38,642 bases of DNA. Source: Azotobacter paspali (GTDB lineage Bacteria > Pseudomonadota > Gammaproteobacteria > Pseudomonadales > Pseudomonadaceae). The notes under the pieces were generated by a model, which was given only the letters and a program-made list of their open reading frames with translations, was not told the DNA's origin and did no database searches. The stretch lies in NCBI RefSeq assembly GCF_042434745.1, contig NZ_JBHLSS010000002.1. One strand, written 5' to 3'. The first letter of the stretch is position 1; the number at the start of each line of letters is the position of its first letter. Made by a program: the position numbers and the translations under genes. This document shows, piece by piece, positions 26,669 to 34,557 of this stretch.

Positions 26669-27553
26669 ATGGATCTCGCCAGCCTCAATGCCTTCATCGC
26701 GGTCGCCGAAACCGGCAGCTTCTCCGAAGCCGGCGAACGCCTGCACCTGACCCAACCAGCGGTGAGCAAACGTATCGCCGCACTGGAGCAGCAGCTTCAG
26801 GTGCGTCTGTTCGACCGCCTCGGCCGCGAGGTGAAGCTGACCGAGGCCGGGCGAGCGTTGCTGCCGCGAGCTTACCGGATACTCAGCGTGCTGGAGGACA
26901 CTCGGCGGGCACTGAACAACCTCAACGGCGATGTCAGCGGTCGGCTGACCCTGGCGACCAGCCACCACATCGGCCTGCACCGACTGCCGCCGCTGCTGCG
27001 CGCCTTCACCCGCGCCTATCCGCAGGTAGCGCTGGACATCCGCTTCCTCGATTCGGAAGTAGCCTACGAGGAGATCCTGCACGGCCGCGCCGAGCTGGCG
27101 ATGATCACCTTGGCACCGGAGACGGCGCCGCCGGTGCGAGCGGTGAAGGTCTGGGACGATCCGCTGGATTTCGTCGCTGCTCCCGAGCACCCGCTGGCAC
27201 GCGACGTCCAAGTGAGCCTGGCTGACGTGGCCCGGCATCCGGCGGTGTTCCCCGGCGGCAATACCTTTACCCATCACATCGTCCGGCGCCTGTTCGAACG
27301 CGAGGGACTGGCGCCCAGCATCGCCATGAGCACCAACTATCTGGAGACGATCAAGATGATGGTGTCCATCGGCATCGCCTGGAGCGTGCTGCCACGCACC
27401 ATGCTGGACGATCAGGTGAAATCCCTGACGCTGCCCGGCATCCACCTGTCGCGCCAGCTCGGCTACATCCTGCACACCGAGCGGACCCTGTCCAACGCGG
27501 CGCGGGCCTTCATAGCGCTGCTCGACGGTGCGCGCGAGGCGCCTGCCTCCTGA
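26669..27553 (+). CDS. LysR-family transcriptional regulator
   Basis: A 294-residue regulator with an N-terminal winged helix-turn-helix (MDLASLNAFIAVAETGSFSEA to EQQLQVRLFDR, including LTQPAVSKRI) and a C-terminal effector-binding domain. It diverges from leuCDB, which strongly suggests it controls leucine synthesis, with an isopropylmalate-like effector by analogy with other leuC-linked regulators. The inducer is not determined by the sequence. ATG 26669 is 175 bases from leuC and a LysR-type palindrome lies between. The gene ends shortly before the Hsp20 gene on the other strand. Confidence 0.93.
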   Translation: MDLASLNAFIAVAETGSFSEAGERLHLTQPAVSKRIAALEQQLQVRLFDRLGREVKLTEAGRALLPRAYRILSVLEDTRRALNNLNGDVSGRLTLATSHHIGLHRLPPLLRAFTRAYPQVALDIRFLDSEVAYEEILHGRAELAMITLAPETAPPVRAVKVWDDPLDFVAAPEHPLARDVQVSLADVARHPAVFPGGNTFTHHIVRRLFEREGLAPSIAMSTNYLETIKMMVSIGIAWSVLPRTMLDDQVKSLTLPGIHLSRQLGYILHTERTLSNAARAFIALLDGAREAPAS

Positions 27554-27559
27554 ACGACG

Positions 27560-27587
27560 AAAAAGAGGCGCCAGCGGCGCCCCTCTC
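27560..27587 (-). terminator. Terminator between the LysR and Hsp20 genes
   Basis: A GGCGCC stem (27576-27581 with 27567-27572) closed by a three-base loop is extended by flanking AGAGG/CTC pairs and followed on the minus strand by TCTTTTT. It fits an intrinsic terminator for the Hsp20 gene. The hairpin may also act weakly for the convergent regulator. Confidence 0.75.
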
Positions 27588-27600
27588 TGCGCGATAGCGG

Positions 27601-28044
27601 TCAGCTCTCCAGGGCCGGCCGGCCGTTGCCGATCGGAATGCGCTTGGGCCTGGCTTCCTCCGGCACGATGCGCACCAGCTCGATGCTCAGCAGACCGTTG
27701 CGCAGTTCGGCGCCCTTGACCTCTATATGGTCGACCAGACGGAACGACAGCTTGAAGGCGCGCTGGGCGATGCCCTGATGCAGATAGGCGACGCCTTCGG
27801 ATCGACTCTCACGCTTGCCGCCACTGACGCTCAGCACGCCGCGCTCGACCTGCACGTCCAGATCGGACTCCTGGAAACCGGCCGCCGCGATCACGATACG
27901 ATAGCGCTCATCACCGTGCTTCTCGATGTTATAGGGAGGATAGGTGCTGCCGGCCTCGTTGCGCAGGGCGGACTCGAACAGGTCGTTGAAGCGGTCGAAA
28001 CCGATGGATTGGCGGAACAGAGGGGCCATGGAAAAAGCGGACAT
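27601..28044 (-). CDS. Small heat-shock protein, Hsp20/IbpA type
   Basis: A 147-residue ATP-independent chaperone that binds unfolding proteins and forms large oligomers. A short N-terminal region (FDRFNDLFESAL) precedes the alpha-crystallin domain (about 38-130: YNIEKHGDERYRIVIAAAGF to LRNGLLSIELVR). The C-terminal I-X-I anchor is RIPI. A/V/L-rich strands and a GVLSVSG segment are family-typical. The gene has a sigma32 promoter and a predicted thermosensor leader, so heat induction is doubly supported by sequence. No GroEL/DnaK gene is nearby. Confidence 0.95.
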   Translation of the reverse strand: MSAFSMAPLFRQSIGFDRFNDLFESALRNEAGSTYPPYNIEKHGDERYRIVIAAAGFQESDLDVQVERGVLSVSGGKRESRSEGVAYLHQGIAQRAFKLSFRLVDHIEVKGAELRNGLLSIELVRIVPEEARPKRIPIGNGRPALES

Positions 28045-28106
28045 CGTTATTCTCCCGAAAGATCAGCGAGCATTCTGTCGCAGGACCCGGCTCCGGCATC
28101 CCGCAG
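28045..28106 (-). promoter_or_regulatory. ROSE-like RNA thermometer in the Hsp20 leader
   Basis: The leader ends CTCGCTGATCTTTCGGGAG before ATAACG-ATG. It contains the ROSE-type U(U/C)GCU motif (here TCGCT) just upstream of the ribosome site GGGAG. Pairing CUC-G-C (28066-28070) with G-G-GAG (28052-28056) leaves one G-G opposition, the noncanonical pair typical of ROSE thermometers, and buries the ribosome site at low temperature. ROSE elements regulate ibpA-type genes in pseudomonads and rhizobia. Evidence here is motif plus context; the upstream hairpins of a full ROSE element were not folded. Confidence 0.7.
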
Positions 28107-28112
28107 ACTCCC

Positions 28113-28140
28113 AGATGGAGTTCATCCAGTGAATTTCAAG
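28113..28140 (-). promoter_or_regulatory. Sigma32 heat-shock promoter
   Basis: On the minus strand CTTGAAA (28134-28140) and TCCATCT (28113-28119) are separated by 14 bases. This matches the sigma32 consensus CTTGAAA-N13-15-CCCATNT at all seven -35 positions and nearly all -10 positions. It lies about 70 bases before the Hsp20 start. Confidence 0.85.
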
Positions 28141-28305
28141 GGGCGAAACGCCCTTTCGAAACCTGTCTTTCGAAGGAAAACCGGTCAGGCACGGAAAGAT
28201 GCCAAGAGGATTTCCGCGCCGGACCCGCAGCAGCCCTGTCCCGGCATCCGATCCGGCCATACTGAATATTCCGGAAAGCGGCCGTAGAACGAGGAGCGAT
28301 CACCG

Positions 28306-28452
28306 ATGAAATTCCGAAGCCACCACCAAGATGCGCGCTGGCCGCGCCGGCTCCTCTGGCTCGTGACGATCTGGACAGCCAGCGTGCTCTGCCTGGGCAT
28401 GCTCGCCTATGGGCTGCGCCTGATCATGCGGGCCGCGGGCCTGACGACCTGA
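28306..28452 (+). CDS. DUF2474-like small membrane protein
   Basis: A 48-residue protein with basic ends and one hydrophobic helix (WLVTIWTASVLCLGMLAYGLRL) ending RAAGLTT. This resembles DUF2474 proteins, which are often encoded beside cytochrome bd (cio/cyd) oxidase subunits and may be assembly or accessory peptides. GAGGAG nine bases before ATG supports translation. No oxidase genes are in this window, so it is an orphan copy here. It ends 37 bases before the convergent dusC stop. Confidence 0.65.
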   Translation: MKFRSHHQDARWPRRLLWLVTIWTASVLCLGMLAYGLRLIMRAAGLTT

Positions 28453-28489
28453 GCATGCCGGCCGATCCACAGCGGACCGTCGGCACCTT

Positions 28490-29470
28490 TCAGAGCACCG
28501 GACACAGATCCGGGAAAACACCGCGCAACTCCACCCCCAGCAGGGCATCCAGCCGCCCACAGTCGTTCTCCCGGCGCAGTTCGGCGAACAGCGCGGCCGC
28601 CTCCGGGTAACTGCGCGCCAGCATGCCCAGCCACTGCTTGAGCCGGCCAGGCGCGTAGCGCGGCGCGATCCGCCGCCGGGCGCGCCGCCAAAACTCGCGC
28701 ACCAGCGGCTGAACCTCGTCCCAGCCCTGCGGCTCGGGCGCGCTTCCGGTGCACGCCATGGCGATCTGCCGGGCCAGATCGGGGCGCGAGACCAGACCGC
28801 GGCCGAGCATGACATCCTCCACCCCGCTGATCTCCCGGCAGCGCAGCCAATCCGCCGGCGTCCAGACTTCGCCGTTGGCATAGACCGGCACGGCAACCAC
28901 TTCCCGCACCCGCGCCAGCCATTCCCAATGGGCCGGCGGCCGGTAGCCCTCGACCCTGGTCCGTGCGTGCACCACAAGGTGTGCGACGCCGCCCTCGACC
29001 AGCGCGCGGGCGCAGTCCAGGGCGCCTTCGGGCCGGGCGTACCCCAGGCGCATCTTGGCGGTCACCGGTACATGCGCCGGCACGGCCCGGCGCACCTCGC
29101 GGACGATGGCATGCAGCAGTTCCGGCTCATCGAGCAGCACCGCTCCGCCCCGCGAGCGGTTGACCGTCTTCGCCGGGCAACCGAAGTTGAGATCGATCGC
29201 CGGCGCGCCCAATTCGGCCGCCAGTGCCGCGTTCTCGGCCAGGCATGCCGGATCGGAACCGAGCAGTTGCAGATGCATCGGCGTGCCGGCCCGGGTTCGC
29301 CAGCCATGCCGCATCTCCGGAGCCAGCCTTTCGAACTGGACGATCGGCAGCAGACGGTCGCAGACCCGGACGAATTCGGTCACGCACCAGTCGACGCCGC
29401 CGACGCGGGTCAGCAGGTCACGAAGCAGTTCGTCGACCAATCCCTCCATGGGGGCCAAGGCGATTCGCAT
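28490..29470 (-). CDS. dusC: tRNA-dihydrouridine(16) synthase
   Basis: A 326-residue FMN-dependent enzyme reducing a tRNA D-loop uridine. The barrel motifs are clear: ALAPMEGLVDELLR, the catalytic loop with IDLNFGCPAKTVNRSRGGA (Cys in GCP), KMRLGY, HARTRVEGY and ANGEVW. The MEGL and SRGGA variants and the overall length fit DusC (U16) rather than DusA or DusB. ATG 29470 is preferred over a TTG six codons upstream because GGAAA precedes it. It is downstream of the thioesterase gene by 40 bases on the same strand. Confidence 0.9.
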   Translation of the reverse strand: MRIALAPMEGLVDELLRDLLTRVGGVDWCVTEFVRVCDRLLPIVQFERLAPEMRHGWRTRAGTPMHLQLLGSDPACLAENAALAAELGAPAIDLNFGCPAKTVNRSRGGAVLLDEPELLHAIVREVRRAVPAHVPVTAKMRLGYARPEGALDCARALVEGGVAHLVVHARTRVEGYRPPAHWEWLARVREVVAVPVYANGEVWTPADWLRCREISGVEDVMLGRGLVSRPDLARQIAMACTGSAPEPQGWDEVQPLVREFWRRARRRIAPRYAPGRLKQWLGMLARSYPEAAALFAELRRENDCGRLDALLGVELRGVFPDLCPVL

Positions 29471-29510
29471 GGGAGAGGTTTCCGGCAAGGATGAACGGAA
29501 GGAGGAAAAG

Positions 29511-29945
29511 CTAGGCGTCGATCAGCGCTTTGCCGTAGCGCTCCACGAAAGCCTCCGGCATCCGCCGGGGCCTGCCGCTGGAGAGCTCGATGCAGGCGAA
29601 GATGGTCTGCGCGCTCAGCAGGGTGACACCGTCGGCCGGACGCAGCAGTTGGAACCGGCGGGTCATCTTCAGGCCGCGATACGCATTGACGATCCAGGTT
29701 CCCATCTGCAGGCGCTCGCCCAGGCGGGCGCTGGCCAGATAGTCGATCTCGTGACGCAGGACCGCCATCGCCCTGTCCAGGCGCCGGTACTCGTCCAGCC
29801 CGAGGCCCAGGCTCTGCGAATGGCGCCAGGCGCACTCCTCCAGCCAACCGACGTAAACCACGTTGTTGACGTGGCCGAGACCGTCGATGTGCGCCGGCAG
29901 CACCTCGATGTCGATGACGAAAGGCGCGGGCCACCGCCAACTCAA
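29511..29945 (-). CDS. 4HBT-type acyl-CoA thioesterase
   Basis: A 144-residue hot-dog fold protein. The catalytic aspartate loop is the IDGLGHVNNVVYVGWLEE segment, of the type found in YbgC/FadM-like enzymes. YLASARLGERL and TRRFQLLR are strand elements. The substrate chain length is unknown. The start is TTG at 29945, in a TTGA overlap with the aldolase stop, and the homologues I recall begin at the same place (WxxPxPFVIDI). It is co-transcribed with the aldolase gene. Confidence 0.85.
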   Translation of the reverse strand: MSWRWPAPFVIDIEVLPAHIDGLGHVNNVVYVGWLEECAWRHSQSLGLGLDEYRRLDRAMAVLRHEIDYLASARLGERLQMGTWIVNAYRGLKMTRRFQLLRPADGVTLLSAQTIFACIELSSGRPRRMPEAFVERYGKALIDA

Positions 29946-30592
29946 GAATGGTGCTCCAGACTGGCCGCCTGTTCGCAGGCCTCGCGGGCGAGCTGGGTGA
30001 TCTGGTCCCAGGCGCGGGCGCGGATCAGGTTGGCGGGCGCGACCCAGGTCCCCCCTACGCAGGCGACGTTGGGCAGACCGAGGAAGCTCAGCAGATTGTC
30101 CGGCGTCACCCCGCCGGTGGGACAGAAGCGAATGCCGCTAAACGGCTCCTTGAAACTCTTCAGCATTTCCACGCTGGTGGTGCCGTTAGCCGGGAACAGC
30201 TTCAGCGATCGATAGCCGAACTCCAGGGCCTGCAGGACTTCCGAGGGCGTCATCACGCCCGGCAGGTAAGGCAGTCGGCAATCGTCGGCGGCCGCCGCCA
30301 GGCGCTGGGTACAACCGGGACTGACGACGAATTGCGCACCGGCATCGCGGGCTTCGAGAAACTGCTCGCTGTGGATCAGGGTGCCGGCACCGACCAGCAG
30401 GTTCGGCAGCGCCTGCCGGATCGCCGCCAGCGCATCCAGGGCGCGCGAGGTGCGCAACGTCACCTCGAGTACCTGGATGCCGCCTGCGTGCAGCGCCCGC
30501 GCCAGATCCACCGCCAGCTCGGCGTCTTCGATCACCAATACCGGGAGCACCGGACGCGCACGCTGCAGCACCGCATCCATCGTCATGACCAT
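29942..30592 (-). CDS. eda: 2-dehydro-3-deoxyphosphogluconate aldolase family (KDPG/KHG aldolase)
   Basis: A 216-residue class I aldolase. It has the RARPVLPVLVIEDAELAVDLARAL opening, the catalytic Glu in VLEVTLRT, GAGTLI, the FVVSPGCT loop, and the Schiff-base Lys in SLKLFPA, followed by FCPTGGVTPDN. It cleaves KDPG to pyruvate and glyceraldehyde 3-phosphate in Entner-Doudoroff metabolism, or KHG. ATG 30592 has GGAG eight bases upstream. There are no edd/zwf neighbours, so it may be a second copy rather than the main eda. Confidence 0.9.
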   Translation of the reverse strand: MVMTMDAVLQRARPVLPVLVIEDAELAVDLARALHAGGIQVLEVTLRTSRALDALAAIRQALPNLLVGAGTLIHSEQFLEARDAGAQFVVSPGCTQRLAAAADDCRLPYLPGVMTPSEVLQALEFGYRSLKLFPANGTTSVEMLKSFKEPFSGIRFCPTGGVTPDNLLSFLGLPNVACVGGTWVAPANLIRARAWDQITQLAREACEQAASLEHHS

Positions 30593-30614
30593 GTTTTTCT
30601 CTCCAGCAGGGGCG

Positions 30615-30962
30615 TCACGGATGACGCTGTCGTTCGGACTCGATCAAGGTACGGATGATGGCGAACTCCCGCTCCGCCTGCGCCAGCAGGACAGACACCG
30701 GAGTCAGTTCGCCGGTGCGGGCCTGATGCTCGAGCAGCCGGCACAATTCGGTCATCCGCGGCGCGCCCATGTTGCTGCAACTGCCCTTGAAGCTGTGCGC
30801 GGCTCGACGCAGAGCTTCCGCATCCCGGACGTCATGGGCCTGGCGCAGGGCATGCAGGCGGGCTTCGGAATCGCTCAGGAAAGTATCCAGCAGAAGCGGA
30901 TACTCGTCCTCCATGACTTCCCGCAGAAGCGTCTGAACGCTGGGATCGAGATGTTCGGACAC
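30615..30962 (-). CDS. hptB: Histidine phosphotransfer protein HptB-like
   Basis: A 115-residue helical-bundle Hpt protein. The phosphorylatable histidine is His56 in AAHSFKGSCSNMGA. In P. aeruginosa, HptB passes phosphate from several hybrid kinases to HsbR, controlling biofilm and motility through HsbA. It sits six bases after the hsbR stop, the last of the fleQ-like - hsbA - hsbR - hptB set, supporting the same relay here. Confidence 0.9.
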   Translation of the reverse strand: MSEHLDPSVQTLLREVMEDEYPLLLDTFLSDSEARLHALRQAHDVRDAEALRRAAHSFKGSCSNMGAPRMTELCRLLEHQARTGELTPVSVLLAQAEREFAIIRTLIESERQRHP

Positions 30963-30968
30963 ACCAAG

Positions 30969-32696
30969 TCACTCCTGGGCCGAGGGGCGATCCGCGGGAT
31001 TATGCCGAGCGGGCCAGGAAAACTCCACGCACACGCCGCGACCGTCGGGCGCCCAACTGCAACGGTCGGCCAGTTGGCGCACCAGTTTCAGGCCACGCCC
31101 GCTCAAGTGCTCGGCCAATGCGTGCCGCTCCAGCATCCGCTGCACGTCGAAACCCGGACCGCTGTCCTCGACGCGAATGCTCAGGCGCCCCCCTTTGCCC
31201 TCGGGCCGCAGATCTAGATGGAACCGCACATAGCCATCGCACAGGTTCGCCAGTCGCGTACGGCGCTCCCGGTAGTATTCGGCGAACCCCTGGGCATCGC
31301 GCTTGAGCGACGAATTCAGGCCCATCACCCCATGCTCCAGGGCATTGGAATACAGTTCGGCGAGCACCGTGTAAAGCACGCTGCCCTGTATGCGCAGCTC
31401 CTCCACCTCGAGCAGCAGTTGCAGTAGATAGGGCAGCGGATTGAAGCGTTTGAGGGTTTCGGCACGGAATTCGAAGCTGACCGACCAATCCAGCGAGGCA
31501 TTCTGCCCGGAGTCCGAGAAGATCAGCGGCGAATGCGGCAACTGTCCCGCCTCCATCAGATGGACCTCCATCAGGCTGACGTCGTCCTGCACCTCGCCAC
31601 GGAAGGCGCTGAGCGCCTGCTGGATTTCACTGAACAGCAGGTCGGGCTGACGGTTGAGAGTGAACACTTCGAGCAGCCGTCCTTCGCCGAAACAGTCGCC
31701 GGCCAGGTTGCATGCCTCCAGCACGCCATCGGAAAGCAGGAAGATGCGATCCCCCGCCTCCATGGGGTAGATCTCGTAGCGATCGTCGAAGCACGAAGCA
31801 TCGAGGATACCCAGCGGCAGGTGACGGGAACGCAGAGGAATCCGCTCGCCGCTGCTGCCGCGCCGGAGATAGCCATCGGGAAGACCGCCGTTCCAGACCT
31901 CGACCACCCGTCGCTGAAAACTCAGATTGAGCATCACGGCACAGCAGAACACGCCCACCGGCAAGATGCGCTTGAGCTTGGCATTCATCTCGCGAAGGAT
32001 TTCCGCCAGCGAATAGCCCTTGGCAGTCATGCCGTAGAAGACCTCGGCCAGGGGCATGGCACCGATCGCCGCCGGCAGGCCGTGTCCGGTGAAGTCGCCG
32101 AGCAGCACATGCATGCCGCCGGAAGGCTTGAAGGCCGCCAGCATCAAGTCGCCATTGAACAGCGCATAGGGCGACTGCATGTAGCGGATGTTCGGAGCAT
32201 TGAGACAGCCGGAGTGGGCCACCTTGTCGAACACCGCCTTGGCCACCCGCTGCTCGTTGAGCAGATGCTCGTTGTGCCGGGCGATCAGGTTGCGCTGCTC
32301 CAGCACCGTGGCCTGCAGCCGACGTAGGCGATCCATGGCCTTGATCTTGGCATCCAGGATCACACTGTTGTAAGGCTTGGCGATGAAATCGTCGCCACCG
32401 ACCTCCAGGCACTGGACCAGCGCCTCGCTCTCGGTCAGCGAGGTGAGGAAGATGATCGGCACGAGTTCCTCGCCGGCCATCTGCTTGATCCGCCGGGCGG
32501 CCTCGAAACCGTCCATCACCGGCATCAAGGCGTCCATCAGGACCATGTGCGGACGCTCGCGGGCGAACATCATGATCGCCTCGAGGCCGTTGCCAGCAGT
32601 CAGCACACGATAGCCCTGGCGACCGACGATGGTCGCCAGCAGCATCCGGTCCGCGGGACTGTCCTCGGCGATTAGGATGCACAGGGTCGACTGCAC
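30969..32696 (-). CDS. hsbR: HsbR-like response regulator with PP2C phosphatase and kinase domains
   Basis: A 575-residue three-domain protein. Residues about 5-120 form a receiver domain (acidic Glu11-Asp12, phospho-acceptor Asp55 in VLMDALMPVMDG, Lys in FIAKPY). A PP2C/SpoIIE-like phosphatase domain follows (GDFTGHGLPAAIGAMPLA and FLLSDGVLEA metal-binding motifs). The C-terminus is a GHKL/RsbW-like ATPase domain (ELYSNALEHG, VEDSGPGFD, GRGLKLVRQLAD). In P. aeruginosa HsbR it dephosphorylates or phosphorylates HsbA. The start is GTG 32696, eight bases after an AGGG; the open frame extends upstream through hsbA without family features. It follows hsbA by 10 bases. Confidence 0.92.
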   Translation of the reverse strand: MQSTLCILIAEDSPADRMLLATIVGRQGYRVLTAGNGLEAIMMFARERPHMVLMDALMPVMDGFEAARRIKQMAGEELVPIIFLTSLTESEALVQCLEVGGDDFIAKPYNSVILDAKIKAMDRLRRLQATVLEQRNLIARHNEHLLNEQRVAKAVFDKVAHSGCLNAPNIRYMQSPYALFNGDLMLAAFKPSGGMHVLLGDFTGHGLPAAIGAMPLAEVFYGMTAKGYSLAEILREMNAKLKRILPVGVFCCAVMLNLSFQRRVVEVWNGGLPDGYLRRGSSGERIPLRSRHLPLGILDASCFDDRYEIYPMEAGDRIFLLSDGVLEACNLAGDCFGEGRLLEVFTLNRQPDLLFSEIQQALSAFRGEVQDDVSLMEVHLMEAGQLPHSPLIFSDSGQNASLDWSVSFEFRAETLKRFNPLPYLLQLLLEVEELRIQGSVLYTVLAELYSNALEHGVMGLNSSLKRDAQGFAEYYRERRTRLANLCDGYVRFHLDLRPEGKGGRLSIRVEDSGPGFDVQRMLERHALAEHLSGRGLKLVRQLADRCSWAPDGRGVCVEFSWPARHNPADRPSAQE

Positions 32697-32706
32697 GGGA
32701 AAAACC

Positions 32707-33012
32707 CTAGGCGATGTGGAAGAGCTGTTCGAAGTTGGAGATCGACAGGATCTTGCGCACATCCGGACTGCAGTGGATGAGGCGGATCTGCGCCCGTTCG
32801 CCGCCGGCATGGTCGCGCAGCAGCAGGAGCATGCCGAGCGCCGAGCTGTCCAGATAGGTCGCCCCCTGCAGGTCGACGACATAACGCTTCGGAGTGACGT
32901 TCACCCGTTCGTAGGCATCTCGGAATTCCTGGTGGGCACCGAAATCGAAGCGCCCCTGGATGAAAATGGTCAACTCTTGTCCATCTGCCGAAGGCTGCGA
33001 AGTGATAGCCAT
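32707..33012 (-). CDS. hsbA: HsbA-like STAS-domain anti-sigma factor antagonist
   Basis: A 101-residue STAS protein. The phosphorylatable serine is Ser56 (or Ser57) in TYLDSSALGMLLLL. In P. aeruginosa, HsbA switches partners between the anti-sigma factor FlgM and a diguanylate cyclase according to its phosphorylation by HsbR. It is immediately downstream of the FleQ-like gene (39-base gap) and upstream of hsbR. FlgM and flagellar structural genes are not in the window. Confidence 0.92.
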   Translation of the reverse strand: MAITSQPSADGQELTIFIQGRFDFGAHQEFRDAYERVNVTPKRYVVDLQGATYLDSSALGMLLLLRDHAGGERAQIRLIHCSPDVRKILSISNFEQLFHIA

Positions 33013-33051
33013 ACGGTGCTCCTCAGGTAAGTGTCGTCGCCGCAGCGAGAT

Positions 33052-34557
33052 TTAACACTTGGCTCCCGGCAGGGCAACCGCCGGGCAATGACCGGAGCCT
33101 GCGGCGCGCTCCAGGGCCGTTTGATCGTTGCCGTCCTCGCGCCGGCCCATGCCGTACTTGCGCATCTTCTCCACCAGTGTGGTGCGGCGCATGCGCAGGC
33201 GCTCGGCGGCATGTGCCACCACACCGGCGGAGTCGTCCAGCGCCTGCTGGATGAGTGCCTGCTCGAGGGCGGCCAGATAATCCTTCAAATCCAGCCCTTC
33301 CGGCGGCAGCAGGGCGAGACTGGCCGGGTCCGGCATGCCGGCCTCGAAGCTCCCGCCCTCTTCGCCTTGCTCATCCTCTCCCTCGATGTGGCGGTACTTC
33401 TTCGGCAACTCCTGCACGCCGATGACGCCACAGGGATGCATGATCGACATCCGCTCCACCAGGTTGGCCAGCTCGCGCAGATTGCCCGGCCAGTCGTGCT
33501 GGCAAAGGGACATGATCGCCGCCGAGTTGAAGCGGATGGAGCCCAGCTTGTCGTGCTCCAGCCGCGCGATCAGTTCGATCAACAGCAGCGGAAGATCTTC
33601 CACACGCTCGCGCAGGGCCGGCACCTCGATGGGAAAGACACTGAGCCGGTAGTAAAGATCCTCACGGAAGCTGCCCTTTTCGACCATCGCCTCTAGATTC
33701 TTGTGACTCGCCGCGATGATCCGTACATCGACGCTCTGGGAGCACGTGCTGCCCAGGCGCTCGAAGAGGCCCTCCTTTAATACACGCAACAGGCGAGCCT
33801 GGCCCGGCAACGGCATGGCATCGACTTCCTCGAGAAACAAGACACCGCCATGGGCCAGTTCGAGACGCCCGGTATGACTGCCCAGGGCACCGCTGAAAGC
33901 GCCCTTCTCGTGTCCGAACAACTCGCTCTCCAGCAACTCGGTGGCGATAGCGCTGCAATTGAAGGGCACGAAGGGAGCATCACGACGTCTGGAATGGTAG
34001 TGCAGGTTACGCGCCACCACCTCCTTGCCGGTTCCTGACTCGCCCTGCAGCAACACGCAGGCATCGGTATCGGCCACCTGCTGCAGCAATTGGCGAACCT
34101 GCTGGATCGCACGACTGGTGCCGACCAGACTGCGAAACAGGTTGGGCTCGCGCGACAGGCCACGCGCCTGGACAGGCATCGCGCGGTAGACTTGGGCCCG
34201 ATGCAGGGAATCGAGCAGCTTGTTATAGGAGGGTAACGCCTCCAAATTGGCTAGCACTTGGCGCCGTTCCTCTTTCGGCCAGTCCGGCGAGGGATGCCGA
34301 CCGAGCAGCAGCACGGGAAGCGTTTCGTCCCAGTCGCGGAGCGCCCTGATCAGCCTGAGCATCCCGCCTTGCGTCTCGACTGTCCCCAGCAGTACGCACA
34401 AGAGCTCCTGACTGGAGCCCAAGGACTCGGCTTGCCTTCGCCAGTCCGCACTGGCACAGGCCAGGTACTGCTCGTCGAGGAAATCGAGGATGACTGACAT
34501 GTCCCTGCGTCGGCCACAGTCATCGTCGATTAGGAGAATTTTTGTGTCACGCCACAT
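33052..34557 (-). CDS. FleQ-like sigma54 enhancer-binding protein
   Basis: A 501-residue regulator with the three FleQ domains: a REC-like N-terminal domain without a clear phospho-Asp pattern (about 5-120), an AAA+ domain (about 140-380) and a C-terminal Fis-type HTH (AERLRMRRTTLVEKMRKYGM, near 460-485). The sequence follows FleQ, including YNKLLDSLHRAQVYR and the c-di-GMP motif LFRSLVG at 140-146. Walker A is GESGTGKE (172-179), and the sigma54 motif reads GAFSGA (219-224) rather than GAFTGA. Walker B is LFLEEV, with Glu243 replacing the usual Asp. ATG 34557 begins MWRDTK as in FleQ. Motility, exopolysaccharide or biofilm control is likely. P. aeruginosa fleQ lies elsewhere, so this may be a divergent second copy. 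Confidence 0.85.
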   Translation of the reverse strand: MWRDTKILLIDDDCGRRRDMSVILDFLDEQYLACASADWRRQAESLGSSQELLCVLLGTVETQGGMLRLIRALRDWDETLPVLLLGRHPSPDWPKEERRQVLANLEALPSYNKLLDSLHRAQVYRAMPVQARGLSREPNLFRSLVGTSRAIQQVRQLLQQVADTDACVLLQGESGTGKEVVARNLHYHSRRRDAPFVPFNCSAIATELLESELFGHEKGAFSGALGSHTGRLELAHGGVLFLEEVDAMPLPGQARLLRVLKEGLFERLGSTCSQSVDVRIIAASHKNLEAMVEKGSFREDLYYRLSVFPIEVPALRERVEDLPLLLIELIARLEHDKLGSIRFNSAAIMSLCQHDWPGNLRELANLVERMSIMHPCGVIGVQELPKKYRHIEGEDEQGEEGGSFEAGMPDPASLALLPPEGLDLKDYLAALEQALIQQALDDSAGVVAHAAERLRMRRTTLVEKMRKYGMGRREDGNDQTALERAAGSGHCPAVALPGAKC

